Assembly: GCF_004770155.1 (NCBI RefSeq)
Contig: NZ_RQFA01000080.1
Location: forward strand, 62,001 to 126,000
Direction: 5' to 3'
Origin: Leptospira gomenensis
GTDB lineage: Bacteria > Spirochaetota > Leptospiria > Leptospirales > Leptospiraceae
Length of the DNA stretch: 64,000 nt
Shown: positions 21,513-32,010 of the stretch, one piece after another
Numbering within the stretch: position 1 is the stretch's first letter
Layout of the letters: each line of letters starts with the position of its first letter
Position numbers and translations under genes: made by a program
Notes under the pieces: generated by a model
Told to the model about the DNA's origin: nothing
The model's input: the letters and a program-made list of their open reading frames with translations, nothing else
Database searches by the model: none

Positions 21513-22310
21513 TCAGAGGGAATCCAATATTTCCGTCCTTTTTTTACGGTATTCTTCTTCCGATATTAGATTTTTTTCATAGAGCCGCTTTAACTCGATC
21601 AACCTTTCCTCAAAGTTTTTATTCTTTCTTTCGGAACCGGCATCCGTGTTTTTGTTCCGAGAAACGGATTCTTTATAAGGAATTAAAATATGATATTTTT
21701 GTAATTCGATTGAATTCGTTCCCCGAAAATAAACGGATTTTCCTATCGCCGAATCGGGAATAAAAATTTCCAGAGAAGGGTTAGGTTCGGAATCGGAAAG
21801 CGAAAAATTCGACCAATCCTGAAACGAATACGGAGTTTGAAAATCTATGAACTGATCCAGCTCAAGAAATACTATGTGAAAAGAATCGATCGTCGGATAT
21901 AACACGAATACCGTTCTTCTAATCCTTCTCCCCGGATTGATCGGATCCTCCTTTTTTAGAATCCACAACTGATAAGGAAAATCCTTTCGTTCTTTAAGAC
22001 TTTCGTAAACACGGGAGGAAATTTCCTTACTCATCTCCTTGGAAAAAATTCTTACGGCCGAATCCTTGGTTAAGGAACCGTTTTTATTGCCGAGGAGATA
22101 AAGGGATTCCTCTAAGAGAGAAATCAGTTTCGGTTCAGGTTCAATCGCGATCGCATTTTGATCCAACCAAGACGGGAATTCCGAAGAAACCGCCAGGGAA
22201 TAAAATGCGATTGCATCGGAGGAATATCTAAGCTCTTTGCGAATTCCCGGCGACAAACAAGCGGCCGCTATCGGAACGGATACGAATAAAAAAAAACGAA
22301 TACGGTTCAT
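21513..22310 (-). CDS. Putative lipoprotein with C-terminal SHOCT-like motif
   Basis: A 265-residue protein with an N-terminal hydrophobic segment and a possible lipobox (IAAAC, Cys18). The body is not recognised. The last 30 or so residues (ERLIELKRLYEKNLISEEEYRKKR) match the short C-terminal SHOCT domain, L-x-x-L-x-x-G-x-I-T-x-E-E-F/Y-x-x-K-K, which is an oligomerisation module of membrane and secreted proteins. It starts 44 bases after csrA on the same strand, so it may be the last gene of the flagellar operon, although nothing ties it functionally to flagella. Confidence 0.7.
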   Translation of the reverse strand: MNRIRFFLFVSVPIAAACLSPGIRKELRYSSDAIAFYSLAVSSEFPSWLDQNAIAIEPEPKLISLLEESLYLLGNKNGSLTKDSAVRIFSKEMSKEISSRVYESLKERKDFPYQLWILKKEDPINPGRRIRRTVFVLYPTIDSFHIVFLELDQFIDFQTPYSFQDWSNFSLSDSEPNPSLEIFIPDSAIGKSVYFRGTNSIELQKYHILIPYKESVSRNKNTDAGSERKNKNFEERLIELKRLYEKNLISEEEYRKKRTEILDSL

Positions 22311-22354
22311 GAAGCCTCTTTAGACTGAAGGTCTTCGTAAGATAAGCAAGAAGA

Positions 22355-22609
<255 letters not shown>

Positions 22610-23062
22610 TTAATTCATCTCCACCGCGGCTGATTCGAGTATTTTTTCACGAACCGAATGCGCCTCGTTTCTCGATATGAACTGTTTTCCCAAAAGTGTG
22701 TCCTTATTGATCAGGATCGGCCCCTGCATGTTAGCGGTCATCAGCGCAGGATCTTCACCCGGAATCGTAACGATAACCAACGTTAGACTCTCTTTGATTT
22801 CCCCGATTCCTATGCTTTGCAATTCCTGTTCGGGAATCAGAGGTTTGTATTCCTTCTTAAACAAACTCGGAGGTATCACGACGAAAGCGAGATCGACTTC
22901 TTCAATCGATTGAAGCCATTTGAATACGGATTCTTCTTCCTCTTCTATCAAAGCGAATTTTTTGTAATCCTCGAATCCGAGCAGACCTTCCGGAAACGCC
23001 AATATCTGTTTTTCCGAAATTTTTATCTTCCCGAACGGCTTTGTTTGAATCTCGATTCCCAT
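22610..23062 (-). CDS. fliW: Flagellar assembly factor FliW
   Basis: A 150-residue protein of normal FliW length. Family stretches include ILAFPEGLLGFEDYKKFALIE near the N-terminus and ANMQGPILINKDTLLGKQ near residue 110-128. FliW binds CsrA non-competitively and is titrated by flagellin. Its stop abuts the csrA start, the usual fliW-csrA pair; the flgL gene lies 47 bases upstream on the same strand. Confidence 0.95.
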   Translation of the reverse strand: MGIEIQTKPFGKIKISEKQILAFPEGLLGFEDYKKFALIEEEEESVFKWLQSIEEVDLAFVVIPPSLFKKEYKPLIPEQELQSIGIGEIKESLTLVIVTIPGEDPALMTANMQGPILINKDTLLGKQFISRNEAHSVREKILESAAVEMN

Positions 23063-23109
23063 TTAAATATCCACTCCGAAAACTTTCCCTTTACAGGATT
23101 TTATCCTTG

Positions 23110-24378
23110 TTATCTTAGAAAATCCATCAAAGTCGGTTTAATGATCTTGGATCCGACATTGAGGGCATATTGGTGAACCGTCTCAAGCCACTTCATGTTC
23201 ATGATTGTCTCGGGAAAATCCACTCCTTCATTTTTGGAAAGTAATTCCGTCATATACGACTTATCGAAATCGACTCGTTGCGCGTGCTCTTCCATACGAT
23301 TCATACGAGCGCCTACGATCGCGCGATAGCGAAGGACGTTTTCCATCGCTAAATCCAGATCTTGGAGGTCCCTTCCCGAGATCCTTTCCTGATCCTTTTG
23401 GATGAGGTCGTTTCTGAATTGGATCATCACGTCGAAAACGGAAAGTCCCGTAACCGTGGCCGACTTGGAATAGTTGTTAGGCGGTTCGGAAGCGGCGGAA
23501 TCTATCAGACCTATATCGCGGAGAATCGTTCCTCCTTCCATATCCTCCATCCAAATCTGATGCGGCGCGGTCGAACTAAGACTGATATTATCCTGTGCGA
23601 GTTTATTCGCCTTAACTTCCAAAGGAGAATTGTTGATCTTGTCTATGACGTCGTCGATCGTATCTCCCGCGGAAATATGAATCTCCACTCCGTCGATTTT
23701 GAATTTCTGATCCGAAGAAGCCACATAACCGGAGTTATCCACCTTGCTAGTGATGCTCATGTTCGTTCCCCAGAAAACCTTGTTTCCCGGAATCGTAACC
23801 GGTATGTATTCCCCTTTTTCGATTTCCCTAAGCTGTTCGCCGATGTCTCCGCGATACTCGACGCCGATATATTGATTCTTTAGTTCGATACCTTGGAGGC
23901 CTTTTATCTTGGATTCGATCGGTTCGAAAGGCGGTCGCTCGATCACGTGACCTCCGAACAAAGGTCTTCCAGTCGCGTCTCTTGTATTCGCGATGTCAAC
24001 TAACGCTCTCAGAATTTCGTCGATCTCCTTTCCGATCGCGACTTCGAGTTCGAATCCTTTATCTCCCTGATAAATTCCGTTGGAAGCCTGGACCGCTAAA
24101 ACCCTTGCTCTTTGGAACAAAGAACCGATCCGATCCAGTTCACCGTCGATCTGTTGCAGACGCGAATTTCCGTCGTCGATATTCTTTTGGAAGGTGTCCA
24201 GTTCGTTCAAACGGGAACGGAAGAACATTTGATTGGTCGCTCGTCCCGGTTCGTCGGAGGGAAGACGAATTCTCTGTCCCGTAGAAAGTTGATTCTGGGT
24301 TTCGTCCATCAGTAGTTGATGTCGGTTTAAATTTTTAACCAGACTATTGTTCTGCATCATGTTGGTAATGCGCATCAT
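23110..24378 (-). CDS. flgL: Flagellar hook-filament junction protein FlgL
   Basis: A 422-residue member of the flagellin superfamily. The N-terminal helix MMRITNMMQNNSLVKNLNRHQ with LSTGQRIRLPSDEPGRA, and a C-terminal helix around VGARMNRMEEHAQRVDFDKS, form the D0/D1 coiled-coil core; the middle domain contains the secreted outer part. AAGGAG lies eight bases before the first of two in-frame ATGs. It polymerises distal to FlgK, between hook and filament, in the periplasmic flagellum. Confidence 0.95.
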   Translation of the reverse strand: MMRITNMMQNNSLVKNLNRHQLLMDETQNQLSTGQRIRLPSDEPGRATNQMFFRSRLNELDTFQKNIDDGNSRLQQIDGELDRIGSLFQRARVLAVQASNGIYQGDKGFELEVAIGKEIDEILRALVDIANTRDATGRPLFGGHVIERPPFEPIESKIKGLQGIELKNQYIGVEYRGDIGEQLREIEKGEYIPVTIPGNKVFWGTNMSITSKVDNSGYVASSDQKFKIDGVEIHISAGDTIDDVIDKINNSPLEVKANKLAQDNISLSSTAPHQIWMEDMEGGTILRDIGLIDSAASEPPNNYSKSATVTGLSVFDVMIQFRNDLIQKDQERISGRDLQDLDLAMENVLRYRAIVGARMNRMEEHAQRVDFDKSYMTELLSKNEGVDFPETIMNMKWLETVHQYALNVGSKIIKPTLMDFLR

Positions 24379-24416
24379 AAGATTGTCTCCTTACTTATCC
24401 GATTCCTTCGGAAAGA

Positions 24417-26327
24417 TCAAGCGCCTAAACGATTGATGATCGTATCCAGAATCTCGTTCATCGTATTGATCATTTTAGCGGACGCGTTATAAGAATGTTG
24501 AAACTGAACCATATTGGCCATCTCCTCGTCGAGGTTGACTCCCATGACGGATTGTCTCATGTTTTCCAACTCGGTCATTAGATCGTTCTGAATTCCGAAT
24601 TCCTGTTTCGCTTCCCGGGCTTCGGTTCCGAGTTTGGAAATCAGAGTGTTGTAAAAATCGTCGGTCGTTTTGGAGTAGTCCACCATCACGGGATTGTTTC
24701 TTAGCGCCGAGGCCACCATCAAAGCGTTACGTCCGTCTTTGTGTCCTCCGGGAGAATTATAGTCGCCCGTACCACCGACGTCTTTTCCGCGCGCCGCTGC
24801 TATGTTAGCAACGTTATTCGAAATCGATTCCGCGATCCTGAAATGGGAAGCAGGATGAAAATGCGGCGTCAAAGTTACGTCCTCCGGACGTGATTGAAGT
24901 TTGTTGATTTCTCCGAGACGTTTATAATCGAATGCACCGGACGGACCGGATGCCATCAGAATTCCGGACATACCTACCAAAAGATCTCCCGAATCCTCGA
25001 TATGTCTAAGGATGAAGTTCTTATTCGGATGATCTTCGGCGACCGTCGCCTTTAACGCGAGTTGATTGTCATGATTCATATAAGCGACCACGCCGGACTT
25101 CGAGGCGTTGATCCGTTTTATGATTCCGTTCATCGTATCGTTGGAAGAATAAGGGATCAAAACGGGAGCTTCTTTCGCGTCGGAACGGTTAAAACTGATC
25201 GTACCGTTGATTCCTATCGGACGATCCGGATCGATGGTATTTCTTCCCGTAACGCGAAAGATAGCCGTGATATCGTTTTGACCGTCTCCGTTTGAATCGT
25301 ATTCTCCGAACGTATTGATCGACAAGGAACGTATATTAAAAAATGATTGATTAGTATTTCCGTTAATTCCGAAACCGTCTTTGTGAATTTCGTTGACGGC
25401 GTCCATAACGTTGATGGATAACGCATCCACTTGATCGATTTTTTCGCGCAGAATCTGATCCCGAACCTCGATCAAACCCTGCATTCTTCCTTTTCGTAGA
25501 AGAACAGGGTCTCCCGTAGCCGACCAATATAAATCCAAAAGACCGTCCTTGGAAGGATTTCCGAGGATATCGATTTTGTTCGCCTTATTCCCTTGAACTA
25601 AAATCTGCTGACCTATGAAAACCATCAACTCGTCCTCGTCGGAACGACCGATGGTAATGTCAACGAGCGAAGATAATTCCTGCAGAAGCGCGTCGCGCTT
25701 ATCGTAAAGATCGTTGGGGCGATCGCCTAACGCTTCCGATTTACCGATTCTTTCGTTCAAAGTACGAATGTTCTCCGCGATCGTATTCATGTGATACGCT
25801 TTGGTTTCGATTTCACGATTGGCTTGATCCTTGAGCTGAGCGAGTTTTCTATAAACGTCCTCGGTTCTGCTTCCCAAACCGTTCGCCCTTTCCAAGACTA
25901 CGGATCTATGCGCGTTATCCTCGGGATAATTGGCGAGATCTTCCCAAGAAGACCAGAACTTATCCATCAAAGTTCGCAGTGTGGTTCCGTTCGGTTCGTT
26001 GAAGATCGTCTCGAGTTGATAGAGATATTCGTTTTTGGCCGCCCAGTAATCCTTCGTTCCGGAAGTTTCGATGATACGATCGTCGATGAAGTTATCGCGC
26101 ACTCTTTCGATGGACGCGATCTCCACGCCCTGACCGATTTGTCCCGGAACGTTGGCGCGGTTTAACGAAGGATCGTATAACGGATCCATTGCGGACATCG
26201 TCACTCTTTGTCTCGCATAATGTTTGTTATCCGCGTTGGAAATATTATGACCTGTGGTTTGAAGCGCCTGTTGGTGAGCGGTTAATCCTCTTTTTCCTAT
26301 TTCAAGTCCTGAAAACGTGGAACCCAT
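24417..26327 (-). CDS. flgK: Flagellar hook-associated protein FlgK
   Basis: A 636-residue hook-filament junction protein. The N-terminal [20 protein letters not shown] followed by [19 protein letters not shown] carries the rod/hook-type T-x-x-N-I-x-N-x-x-T-x-x-Y signature, and the C-terminal end ([18 protein letters not shown], then [18 protein letters not shown]) is the matching D0 helix. AGGAGG lies five bases before the ATG. It sits between flgN, its chaperone, and flgL. Confidence 0.96.
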   Translation of the reverse strand: MGSTFSGLEIGKRGLTAHQQALQTTGHNISNADNKHYARQRVTMSAMDPLYDPSLNRANVPGQIGQGVEIASIERVRDNFIDDRIIETSGTKDYWAAKNEYLYQLETIFNEPNGTTLRTLMDKFWSSWEDLANYPEDNAHRSVVLERANGLGSRTEDVYRKLAQLKDQANREIETKAYHMNTIAENIRTLNERIGKSEALGDRPNDLYDKRDALLQELSSLVDITIGRSDEDELMVFIGQQILVQGNKANKIDILGNPSKDGLLDLYWSATGDPVLLRKGRMQGLIEVRDQILREKIDQVDALSINVMDAVNEIHKDGFGINGNTNQSFFNIRSLSINTFGEYDSNGDGQNDITAIFRVTGRNTIDPDRPIGINGTISFNRSDAKEAPVLIPYSSNDTMNGIIKRINASKSGVVAYMNHDNQLALKATVAEDHPNKNFILRHIEDSGDLLVGMSGILMASGPSGAFDYKRLGEINKLQSRPEDVTLTPHFHPASHFRIAESISNNVANIAAARGKDVGGTGDYNSPGGHKDGRNALMVASALRNNPVMVDYSKTTDDFYNTLISKLGTEAREAKQEFGIQNDLMTELENMRQSVMGVNLDEEMANMVQFQHSYNASAKMINTMNEILDTIINRLGA

Positions 26328-26359
26328 GGCATCCTCCTATTCGAAAATATTCGATCGAT

Positions 26360-26887
26360 TTACGCCGAAGCGTTTAACATCAAAGCCGGGCGTTTGGCTT
26401 GTTTTCTTTCCGGATCCTTTCCGGAACCGTATGTGCTGACTCCTGATTCAAGAGCCTTTTCCTTCATCGCGTCGATCGTTTTAGAAAGAAGTTCCTGACG
26501 AGTGTTTATCAGTTTTTCGTTCGATTTGATCTTTTCCTTCAAACGATGAAGTACGGATTTTAAAGAGGATCCGTATTCTTTTAAACGGAAATTTGAATCG
26601 CGATCCAGTCGGTTTAAAAAATCGGATAAATTCGGAACACCCGAATCAGGAAGAGCGAAATTTTTGGAACGATATACTTCTTCGATCGATTTCATACGAA
26701 TTCTTTCGATCTCAGCCGCCATTACGAGAAGTTCGTACGTCCTTTTTGTGATGGCCTCGAGGGATTTCCCGTCGGCTTGAACCACTGCTGTCGATTTCTG
26801 CGTTTCCAATTCCAGCACGTCCGAATAGAGATTGATCTCGTCCTGGAAGAGTTTCGTGAGTTGTTCCAACCATTCCTCTTGTTTCAT
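26360..26887 (-). CDS. flgN: FlgN-like chaperone for FlgK and FlgL
   Basis: A 175-residue, almost wholly helical protein with heptad-like leucines and many charged residues, as expected of FlgN export chaperones. It is the first gene of the flagellar operon, 32 bases before flgK on the same strand, which is the usual position. Sequence conservation in FlgN is low, so position is a main part of the evidence. Confidence 0.8.
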   Translation of the reverse strand: MKQEEWLEQLTKLFQDEINLYSDVLELETQKSTAVVQADGKSLEAITKRTYELLVMAAEIERIRMKSIEEVYRSKNFALPDSGVPNLSDFLNRLDRDSNFRLKEYGSSLKSVLHRLKEKIKSNEKLINTRQELLSKTIDAMKEKALESGVSTYGSGKDPERKQAKRPALMLNASA

Positions 26888-27193
26888 TTGTTATATCCGA
26901 TCCCTGCTAAGAAGAATCGGTAGAATTCGAAATTTGCTTAGGCACTTTTCGGAATAAAACGGAAGAATCGTCCCCTTTCGTAAAATTACTTCCGTAATTC
27001 GTTCGAGGTTTTTCGAAAGGTGCAGATGGATTTTGAAAAGCGGAAAAAAGGAAGCGACATAAAAATTTTCCAAAAAAAAGGTCCGATTTACGCGATTCTG
27101 TTGTTATTTTTTTGAAAACGGGAGTCGTTTATAAATTATTTCCGTTTCTTTTCGCTGTGAGCGGAAGCAATTTTTGAAATTTAGTAGAATCCG
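26888..27193. other. Divergent promoter region between flgN operon and M23 peptidase
   Basis: 306 bases between divergent starts. It must hold the promoter of the flagellar operon and that of the peptidase gene. The stretch around 27060-27130 is AT-rich. I could not identify a sigma-28 type or other clear promoter, nor an operator. A short minus-strand reading frame of 60 codons in it looks spurious. Confidence 0.45.
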
Positions 27194-28279
27194 ATGTTTT
27201 TAAATCTTATTTTCCCGTTATTGACGTTCTTCCTTTTTCTTTCGTTCGAAACGAACACGTTGTATTCCAAAGAAAAAGCCGGCCCTAAAGAAACGAAAAT
27301 CGTTTCGACGACCGATGTTTCTAAAAAGGAAAAACACGTTCCCTCTCAGTCGAAAAAGCAGGATCGAAAAAACGAAACACAAACGGAATTCATCCGTAAA
27401 AAAGAACCCTTATTCTCTTTTTCGATTCAGGCTCGTCGATTCGCTCAGGGAGAAGTTTTATTTCTGAGACTGATTCCGGAAAAAACGATCCTCTCCAAAT
27501 TGGATCGAATCAAAATTCTTTGGGAAAAAAAAGAAGTTCCTTATACGATGAAGGATTCCGTCTTTCACGCGTGGATTCCTGTTTCACCCGAGTTCGAAAA
27601 AAAAAGCGGCGTGCTCGAAATTCAGGACAAAAATCTTTTTCGGAAAAACGATTTTAAGGAGTACGAAATTCCGATTCAAAAAACCAACTTCTCGGAAACG
27701 AAAGTATCTTCGTTGACGATGGATAAAAAATACACTTCTCAGGAACTTCCCAAAGAGACGTTGGATTTTATCGCCGAATGTTCAAGGGCGAAGTCGGAGG
27801 CCTTTCAATCCAAAACCGATCTCCAAGTTTGGACAGACTTCGTTTACCCCGTTCGGGAGGTCCACTTTACAAGTCCGTTTTATAAACGCAGAGTCTACAA
27901 TAAGATCAAAGGAAAAGCTCACGGAGGCGTCGATTTTAAAGGCGGAACAGGCACGCAGATTTTCGCGATCAACGACGGAACCGTCGTATTGGCGAGACCC
28001 ATGTATTACGAAGGAAATTTTACCGTGATCGATCACGGCTTGGAGATGTATTCTTTGTATATGCACCAATCCGAATTGGGCGTTAAAGCGGGCGACAAAG
28101 TGAAAAAAGGGGATCCGATCGGAAAAATCGGCTCCACTGGAATGTCCACCGGACCGCACTTACATCTCGGTCTCAGAGTCCGAGGAACGATGGTCGATCC
28201 TTTGTCCGTGGTGGGTTTAAAAATTTTCGGCGAAATTTCGTCTAACGTAGAAAGCAAAAAGACCGCTATTCAAGATTAA
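27194..28279 (+). CDS. Secreted M23 (LytM) metallopeptidase, active-site residues complete
   Basis: A 361-residue protein with signal peptide (1-25) and a Lys/Glu-rich linker. The C-terminal M23 domain (about 245-345) carries all zinc and catalytic residues: AHGGVDF (H-x-x-x-D), YMHQSEL (catalytic His) and GPHLHLGL (H-x-H). Such enzymes cut peptidoglycan cross-links in the periplasm. Its stop overlaps the convergent DUF1905 gene by four bases. It is a useful contrast with the degenerate M23 protein at 50.1 kb. Confidence 0.9.
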   Translation: MFLNLIFPLLTFFLFLSFETNTLYSKEKAGPKETKIVSTTDVSKKEKHVPSQSKKQDRKNETQTEFIRKKEPLFSFSIQARRFAQGEVLFLRLIPEKTILSKLDRIKILWEKKEVPYTMKDSVFHAWIPVSPEFEKKSGVLEIQDKNLFRKNDFKEYEIPIQKTNFSETKVSSLTMDKKYTSQELPKETLDFIAECSRAKSEAFQSKTDLQVWTDFVYPVREVHFTSPFYKRRVYNKIKGKAHGGVDFKGGTGTQIFAINDGTVVLARPMYYEGNFTVIDHGLEMYSLYMHQSELGVKAGDKVKKGDPIGKIGSTGMSTGPHLHLGLRVRGTMVDPLSVVGLKIFGEISSNVESKKTAIQD

Positions 28280-28575
28280 AAATCGATCGTAATCGAAGCC
28301 GTGACTTTTTGTTCCGGAAGAATTTTTTCCTTTTTGCGAACGTCCGCCTTCAAAGGAAGAACGTACTGAGGCGAATTTTTTTCGGGAAAGATCGACGTCT
28401 GCCAGACTGTATCACCGATTCGAGCGACAACGGAAACCATTCCCCAAGAGGAGGATTTCGAGACGAAGGAGCGAACTTGTTTGGAGGCCGCCGAAGACAA
28501 GGTCAAAAAATGCCATCCTCCTTTTCCGGGATAAACCCATACCTTCGCCGTAAATCGGATCGTAACGGAATTCAC
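28276..28575 (-). CDS. DUF1905 family protein
   Basis: A protein of about 99 residues that fills a single DUF1905 domain: VTIRFTAKVWVYPGKGGWHF and a central GMVSVVARIGDTVWQTSIFP, ending KVTASITIDF. The long upward extension in the same frame lies inside the preceding gene, so I placed the start at GTG 28575, 13 bases after that gene's stop; no strong ribosome-binding site is visible and the start is uncertain. The family is a small beta-barrel of unknown function, sometimes linked to a YdeI-like partner, not present here. Confidence 0.75.
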   Translation of the reverse strand: MNSVTIRFTAKVWVYPGKGGWHFLTLSSAASKQVRSFVSKSSSWGMVSVVARIGDTVWQTSIFPEKNSPQYVLPLKADVRKKEKILPEQKVTASITIDF

Positions 28576-28588
28576 AAACGAACCGTTT

Positions 28589-29686
28589 TCATTCTCTTTT
28601 AAAACTTTGAAGAATTTTTTCCACGACTTCCTCGTGCGATCGTCCTTTGACAAGATTTTCCGAGACGTGTAACAAAAACGAATCCGGCAGTTTTTCACCG
28701 GATACGATAAAAAAACCGGTTTTCGCGTAACGAGGACGAAGATTGTCGTAGTAGGTCCAGAACACACCGTCCATTTTCTTTTCGAAATTTTCCTCTCCGA
28801 GTTCGTGAACTTCCGTCATATCTCCTTGATTGATCGCCAAATCCAAAAATTTTTGAAACTCCGGTTTGATTTTATCCAATTCCAAAAACGGCTCAGGAAA
28901 ATAAAAAATCCGAACGGAAGGATAACGATTCGGATCCGTTTCACTGGAAGAAACGATCCCTGCGATTTGTCCCGTTCCGGTTTGATCCTTTAAGGAAAGA
29001 TTTTTCGGATTATGAAAGTAATAATCCTCCGGTAAAGTCAATCGAGCATGCAGATCTGCATTGGAGAGAATTCTTGTTTGCGAATCGTAAGTCCAGTCGG
29101 TGAGTTCCTTCTGTTCCCAGTTCGGTTTAAAAAGAATATATGCCGTAAGGATTTCAGCGTGTTGTAAAACCTTAAAACTGAACAAACCGGCGGTCAACAC
29201 CATCAAACCCAATAGGGAAATTCTGTAAAAAACGTCGCTTTCCAAAAAGCGAAGCGCGATTCCCACCCCACAATAAACGCTCACGAAAAAAATCCCGGAA
29301 CGATTGGAGTAGAAATCCGTAAAAAACAACAACCCGATACAAATAAGAAAGATTCCGATTTCTACGATCGGATTGAGTACGATCGTTTTCGTGTCGTACG
29401 CTTCCGCAGAATCCGGACCTATCTGATATTTTTTCCGAATCTTTTCTTTCTGAAGTTTTCCGAATGCGTACGAGATTAGAAAGAAAAGCAACGTAGCGAC
29501 CGCAAACGCCCCAGCGACCAACATCAGAATAAAGAGAAACGGTAGATGATTTTCATGAATGTATAAAAAGCAAATTCCTACGATCGAATAAACGAGGTAA
29601 AGTTTTCTTAAAAAGGAAAGTTCTTGCAGTTTCACAAGGGAGGATTGGAGTTTCTCCCAACCTGGAATTTTTCGGAGTAGTTTCAT
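28589..29686 (-). CDS. Membrane protein of unknown function
   Basis: A 365-residue protein with about five hydrophobic segments in the first half (starting near residues 28, 49, 107, 128 and 152), followed by a soluble C-terminal half from about residue 180. That half contains a mixed pattern with LPEDYYFHNPKNLSLKDQ, VRIFYFPEPFLELDK and ENLVKGRSHEEVVEKILQSF and probably lies outside the membrane. I do not recognise the family. Its ATG shares two bases with the ATG of the divergent gene at 29685. It is followed by the DUF1905 gene on the same strand. Confidence 0.65.
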   Translation of the reverse strand: MKLLRKIPGWEKLQSSLVKLQELSFLRKLYLVYSIVGICFLYIHENHLPFLFILMLVAGAFAVATLLFFLISYAFGKLQKEKIRKKYQIGPDSAEAYDTKTIVLNPIVEIGIFLICIGLLFFTDFYSNRSGIFFVSVYCGVGIALRFLESDVFYRISLLGLMVLTAGLFSFKVLQHAEILTAYILFKPNWEQKELTDWTYDSQTRILSNADLHARLTLPEDYYFHNPKNLSLKDQTGTGQIAGIVSSSETDPNRYPSVRIFYFPEPFLELDKIKPEFQKFLDLAINQGDMTEVHELGEENFEKKMDGVFWTYYDNLRPRYAKTGFFIVSGEKLPDSFLLHVSENLVKGRSHEEVVEKILQSFKRE

Positions 29687-30284
29687 GAATCAGTTTACCG
29701 GTTTTTTTACGGATTTAAAGACGAGTTTTGACGACCTATCTCAGTCCATCCAATCATTTCTGGATACGATCTCGGTAATTACTTCTTTTTTAAAGATTCT
29801 TTTTTCCATCGTACCTTTGGATCTTTTTCTGGTTCTCGTATTTTCTTTATTCCTTGTATTTCTTTTTAATACGATTTCACCGAACACGACACGAATCAAT
29901 TATACGCTGGGGGTTTTACTCGTCTCCCTAGGAAGATCCTTTTTTCACAACGCGGTCTCCCAAACTTGGAACGTCGGTCCCGTTTCCTTAGGCGCATTCT
30001 ATCTGCTGCTTCCGGCATATTCAACTTTTCTTTTGCGTTTTATAATAGGAATCGCGATCCGATCTTACAAAAGAAAAAACGCCTTAGATCCGAAAACCTT
30101 GGAACAGGGCTTATTGAATATACAAAAGACGTTTCACGAATTGATGGCGGAAGGTCACCGCGAACTTTCGAAGTCGGGATCGGATCCGATCTTGGACCGC
30201 AACGTTCTTAAAAAGAGTTTGCAGGAATTGGAACTTACCGTTTCGGGATTAAAGCGGATTCTCGATTCGAAATCTCAAGAGTAA
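29685..30284 (+). CDS. Membrane protein of unknown function with C-terminal helix bundle
   Basis: A 199-residue protein: an amphipathic N-terminal part, three or four hydrophobic segments (about 35-70, 75-95, 105-135), then a charged helical tail (about 136-199, PKTLEQGLLNIQKTFHELMA). No known family is recognised. Start codons of this gene and of the minus-strand neighbour overlap in the sequence CATG, so each promoter must lie within the other's coding sequence or the genes are read from further away. Confidence 0.6.
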   Translation: MNQFTGFFTDLKTSFDDLSQSIQSFLDTISVITSFLKILFSIVPLDLFLVLVFSLFLVFLFNTISPNTTRINYTLGVLLVSLGRSFFHNAVSQTWNVGPVSLGAFYLLLPAYSTFLLRFIIGIAIRSYKRKNALDPKTLEQGLLNIQKTFHELMAEGHRELSKSGSDPILDRNVLKKSLQELELTVSGLKRILDSKSQE

Positions 30285-30289
30285 AGGAC

Positions 30290-30619
30290 TTATTCCGTGG
30301 GTTTAAAAAGATCTTTAACGGCGTCTTTCGCCTTGGATTGATTGAAATCCTCTCGATCGACGAGAATCAGATCCAACCCTTCCTTTTCGATACGATTGAG
30401 AATTTTAGCGACATCCGTCTGGGATTTGGAATTGGTCGCCAAATATTTAAACCGAACTCCGCATTGAGGACAGGTCTTATCCTTGATGTAATTGAGTCCG
30501 AGATGTTTGCAATTTCCGCAAGTTCCGTATAAATCGTCGATCAACATAAGCTGCGAAGAAACCTCGGATACGCTCAACTTTGTCCAAACACGGATGAATT
30601 TCTTTTCTTCGGTTGACAT
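30290..30619 (-). CDS. Small zinc-ribbon protein of unknown function
   Basis: A 109-residue protein with two C-x-x-C pairs: CGNCKHLGLNYIKDKTCPQC, positions about 35-55, a rubredoxin-like zinc ribbon. The C-terminal part (SQTDVAKILNRIEKEGLDLILVDREDFNQ) is alpha/beta. It lies 17 bases downstream of the ornithine aminotransferase gene on the same strand and may be cotranscribed. No function can be assigned. Confidence 0.65.
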   Translation of the reverse strand: MSTEEKKFIRVWTKLSVSEVSSQLMLIDDLYGTCGNCKHLGLNYIKDKTCPQCGVRFKYLATNSKSQTDVAKILNRIEKEGLDLILVDREDFNQSKAKDAVKDLFKPTE

Positions 30620-30636
30620 GGGATTCTCTGGATATT

Positions 30637-31884
30637 TTATTTTTTTACGGAGTCAACACAAAACTCGACAGCGGTTTCAATTCGATCGCAAACCTCGTCG
30701 ATTTCCTTTCTGCCGATGATCAAAGGAGGCGCGAATCGGATCGTATGATCGTGGGTCGTTTTACAAAGAACCCCGAGATCCATCAGTTTTTTGCATACTT
30801 CCTTTGCGATGGATTTTCCGTTTTTCACGGTAAATTCGACGGCGTTCAAAAGTCCCTTACCGCGGACCATTTCGATCTCATCGTATTTCGAACAAAGCCG
30901 ATCCATTCTATCTCTGAAGACGTTTCCCTGTAAGAAAGAATTTTCGATCATATTCTCCTCCGTTAAAATCTCTAACGCACGTTTGGCGACTGCGCAGGCG
31001 AGGGGATTTCCTCCGTAAGTCGAGCCGTGTTCCCCCGGTTTCAAAGTCAACATCACCTCGTCGTCGGCTAACACGGCCGATACGGGAATCGTTCCGCCGG
31101 ACAAGGCTTTTCCCAAAACGAGAATGTCCGGTTTTACGGATTCGTAATCTCCGGCCAATAGTCTGCCCGTTCTTCCCAAACCAGTTTGAACTTCGTCAAA
31201 AATCAGAAGCGCTTTAGCGCTTCCGCAAAGATCCTTGCAAGCGGAAAGATATCCTTCGTCGGGAACGATTACTCCTGCTTCTCCTTGGATAGGCTCCACC
31301 ATAAAACCTGCCACGTTGGGATCCTGAAGAGCTTTCTCCAACGCCTTAACGTCGTTAAACGGAATAATTTCGAAGCCGGGAACAAAGGGGCCGAATTCGT
31401 TTCTACTCAACGGATCCGTAGATGCGGAAATGGCGCCTAAACTTCTTCCCCAAAAGTTTCCGGAAGCGAACAGGATTTTGGCCTTGTTTTCCGGGATTCC
31501 TTTCACTTGATATCCCCATTTCCTACAAAGTTTCACGGATGTTTCGGAAGCCTCAACTCCTGTGTTCATCGGAAGAACACGATCATAGCCCAAAAGGCGA
31601 GTAACGTATTCCTCGTATTCGCCTAACATTGAATTGTGGAAAGCACGCGAGGTTAGAGTGAGTTTTGCGGCCTGTTCGGCCAAGGAACGAACCAGCTTAG
31701 GATGGCAATGTCCTTGGTTTACCGCGGAATATGCGGATAAAAAATCGAAATACCTTTTTCCCTCGACGTCGAAGAGATAGATTCCTTCGCCTCGATCGAG
31801 AACCACCGGTAAGGGTTCGTAGTTGAATGCTCCGTATTTTTTTTCTAGCTGAATGTAATAGAATGAATCTCTTCCGTTGGACAT
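30637..31884 (-). CDS. rocD: Ornithine aminotransferase
   Basis: A 415-residue class III PLP aminotransferase. Signature features: [24 protein letters not shown] N-terminus, [19 protein letters not shown] (cofactor phosphate region), [20 protein letters not shown] (the Asp that binds PLP nitrogen), and [19 protein letters not shown] with the Schiff-base Lys. The Y-N-Y-E-P-L start and the G-R-T-G region fit ornithine-oxo-acid transaminase better than acetylornithine transaminase. It converts ornithine and 2-oxoglutarate to glutamate semialdehyde and glutamate. Confidence 0.88.
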   Translation of the reverse strand: MSNGRDSFYYIQLEKKYGAFNYEPLPVVLDRGEGIYLFDVEGKRYFDFLSAYSAVNQGHCHPKLVRSLAEQAAKLTLTSRAFHNSMLGEYEEYVTRLLGYDRVLPMNTGVEASETSVKLCRKWGYQVKGIPENKAKILFASGNFWGRSLGAISASTDPLSRNEFGPFVPGFEIIPFNDVKALEKALQDPNVAGFMVEPIQGEAGVIVPDEGYLSACKDLCGSAKALLIFDEVQTGLGRTGRLLAGDYESVKPDILVLGKALSGGTIPVSAVLADDEVMLTLKPGEHGSTYGGNPLACAVAKRALEILTEENMIENSFLQGNVFRDRMDRLCSKYDEIEMVRGKGLLNAVEFTVKNGKSIAKEVCKKLMDLGVLCKTTHDHTIRFAPPLIIGRKEIDEVCDRIETAVEFCVDSVKK

Positions 31885-32010
31885 AGTCCCACTGGTAGAT
31901 CGGGACCGAACCTCTACAAGGAAATTTTAAAAAGGACTCCGGTTCTTTTCCCTTGACTTCTCATTTTCGGAATTCATCCTTCGATAAGTTTAGAATACCG
32001 GGTGCTTTTA

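Noticed and set aside
21377..21763. Plus-strand reading frame of 128 codons over the SHOCT lipoprotein gene
   Set aside because: It begins within the terminator's T-run and is antisense to a better gene.
26891..27073. 60-codon minus-strand frame upstream of flgN
   Set aside because: Lys/Phe/Leu-rich without domain; lies where the operon promoter must be.
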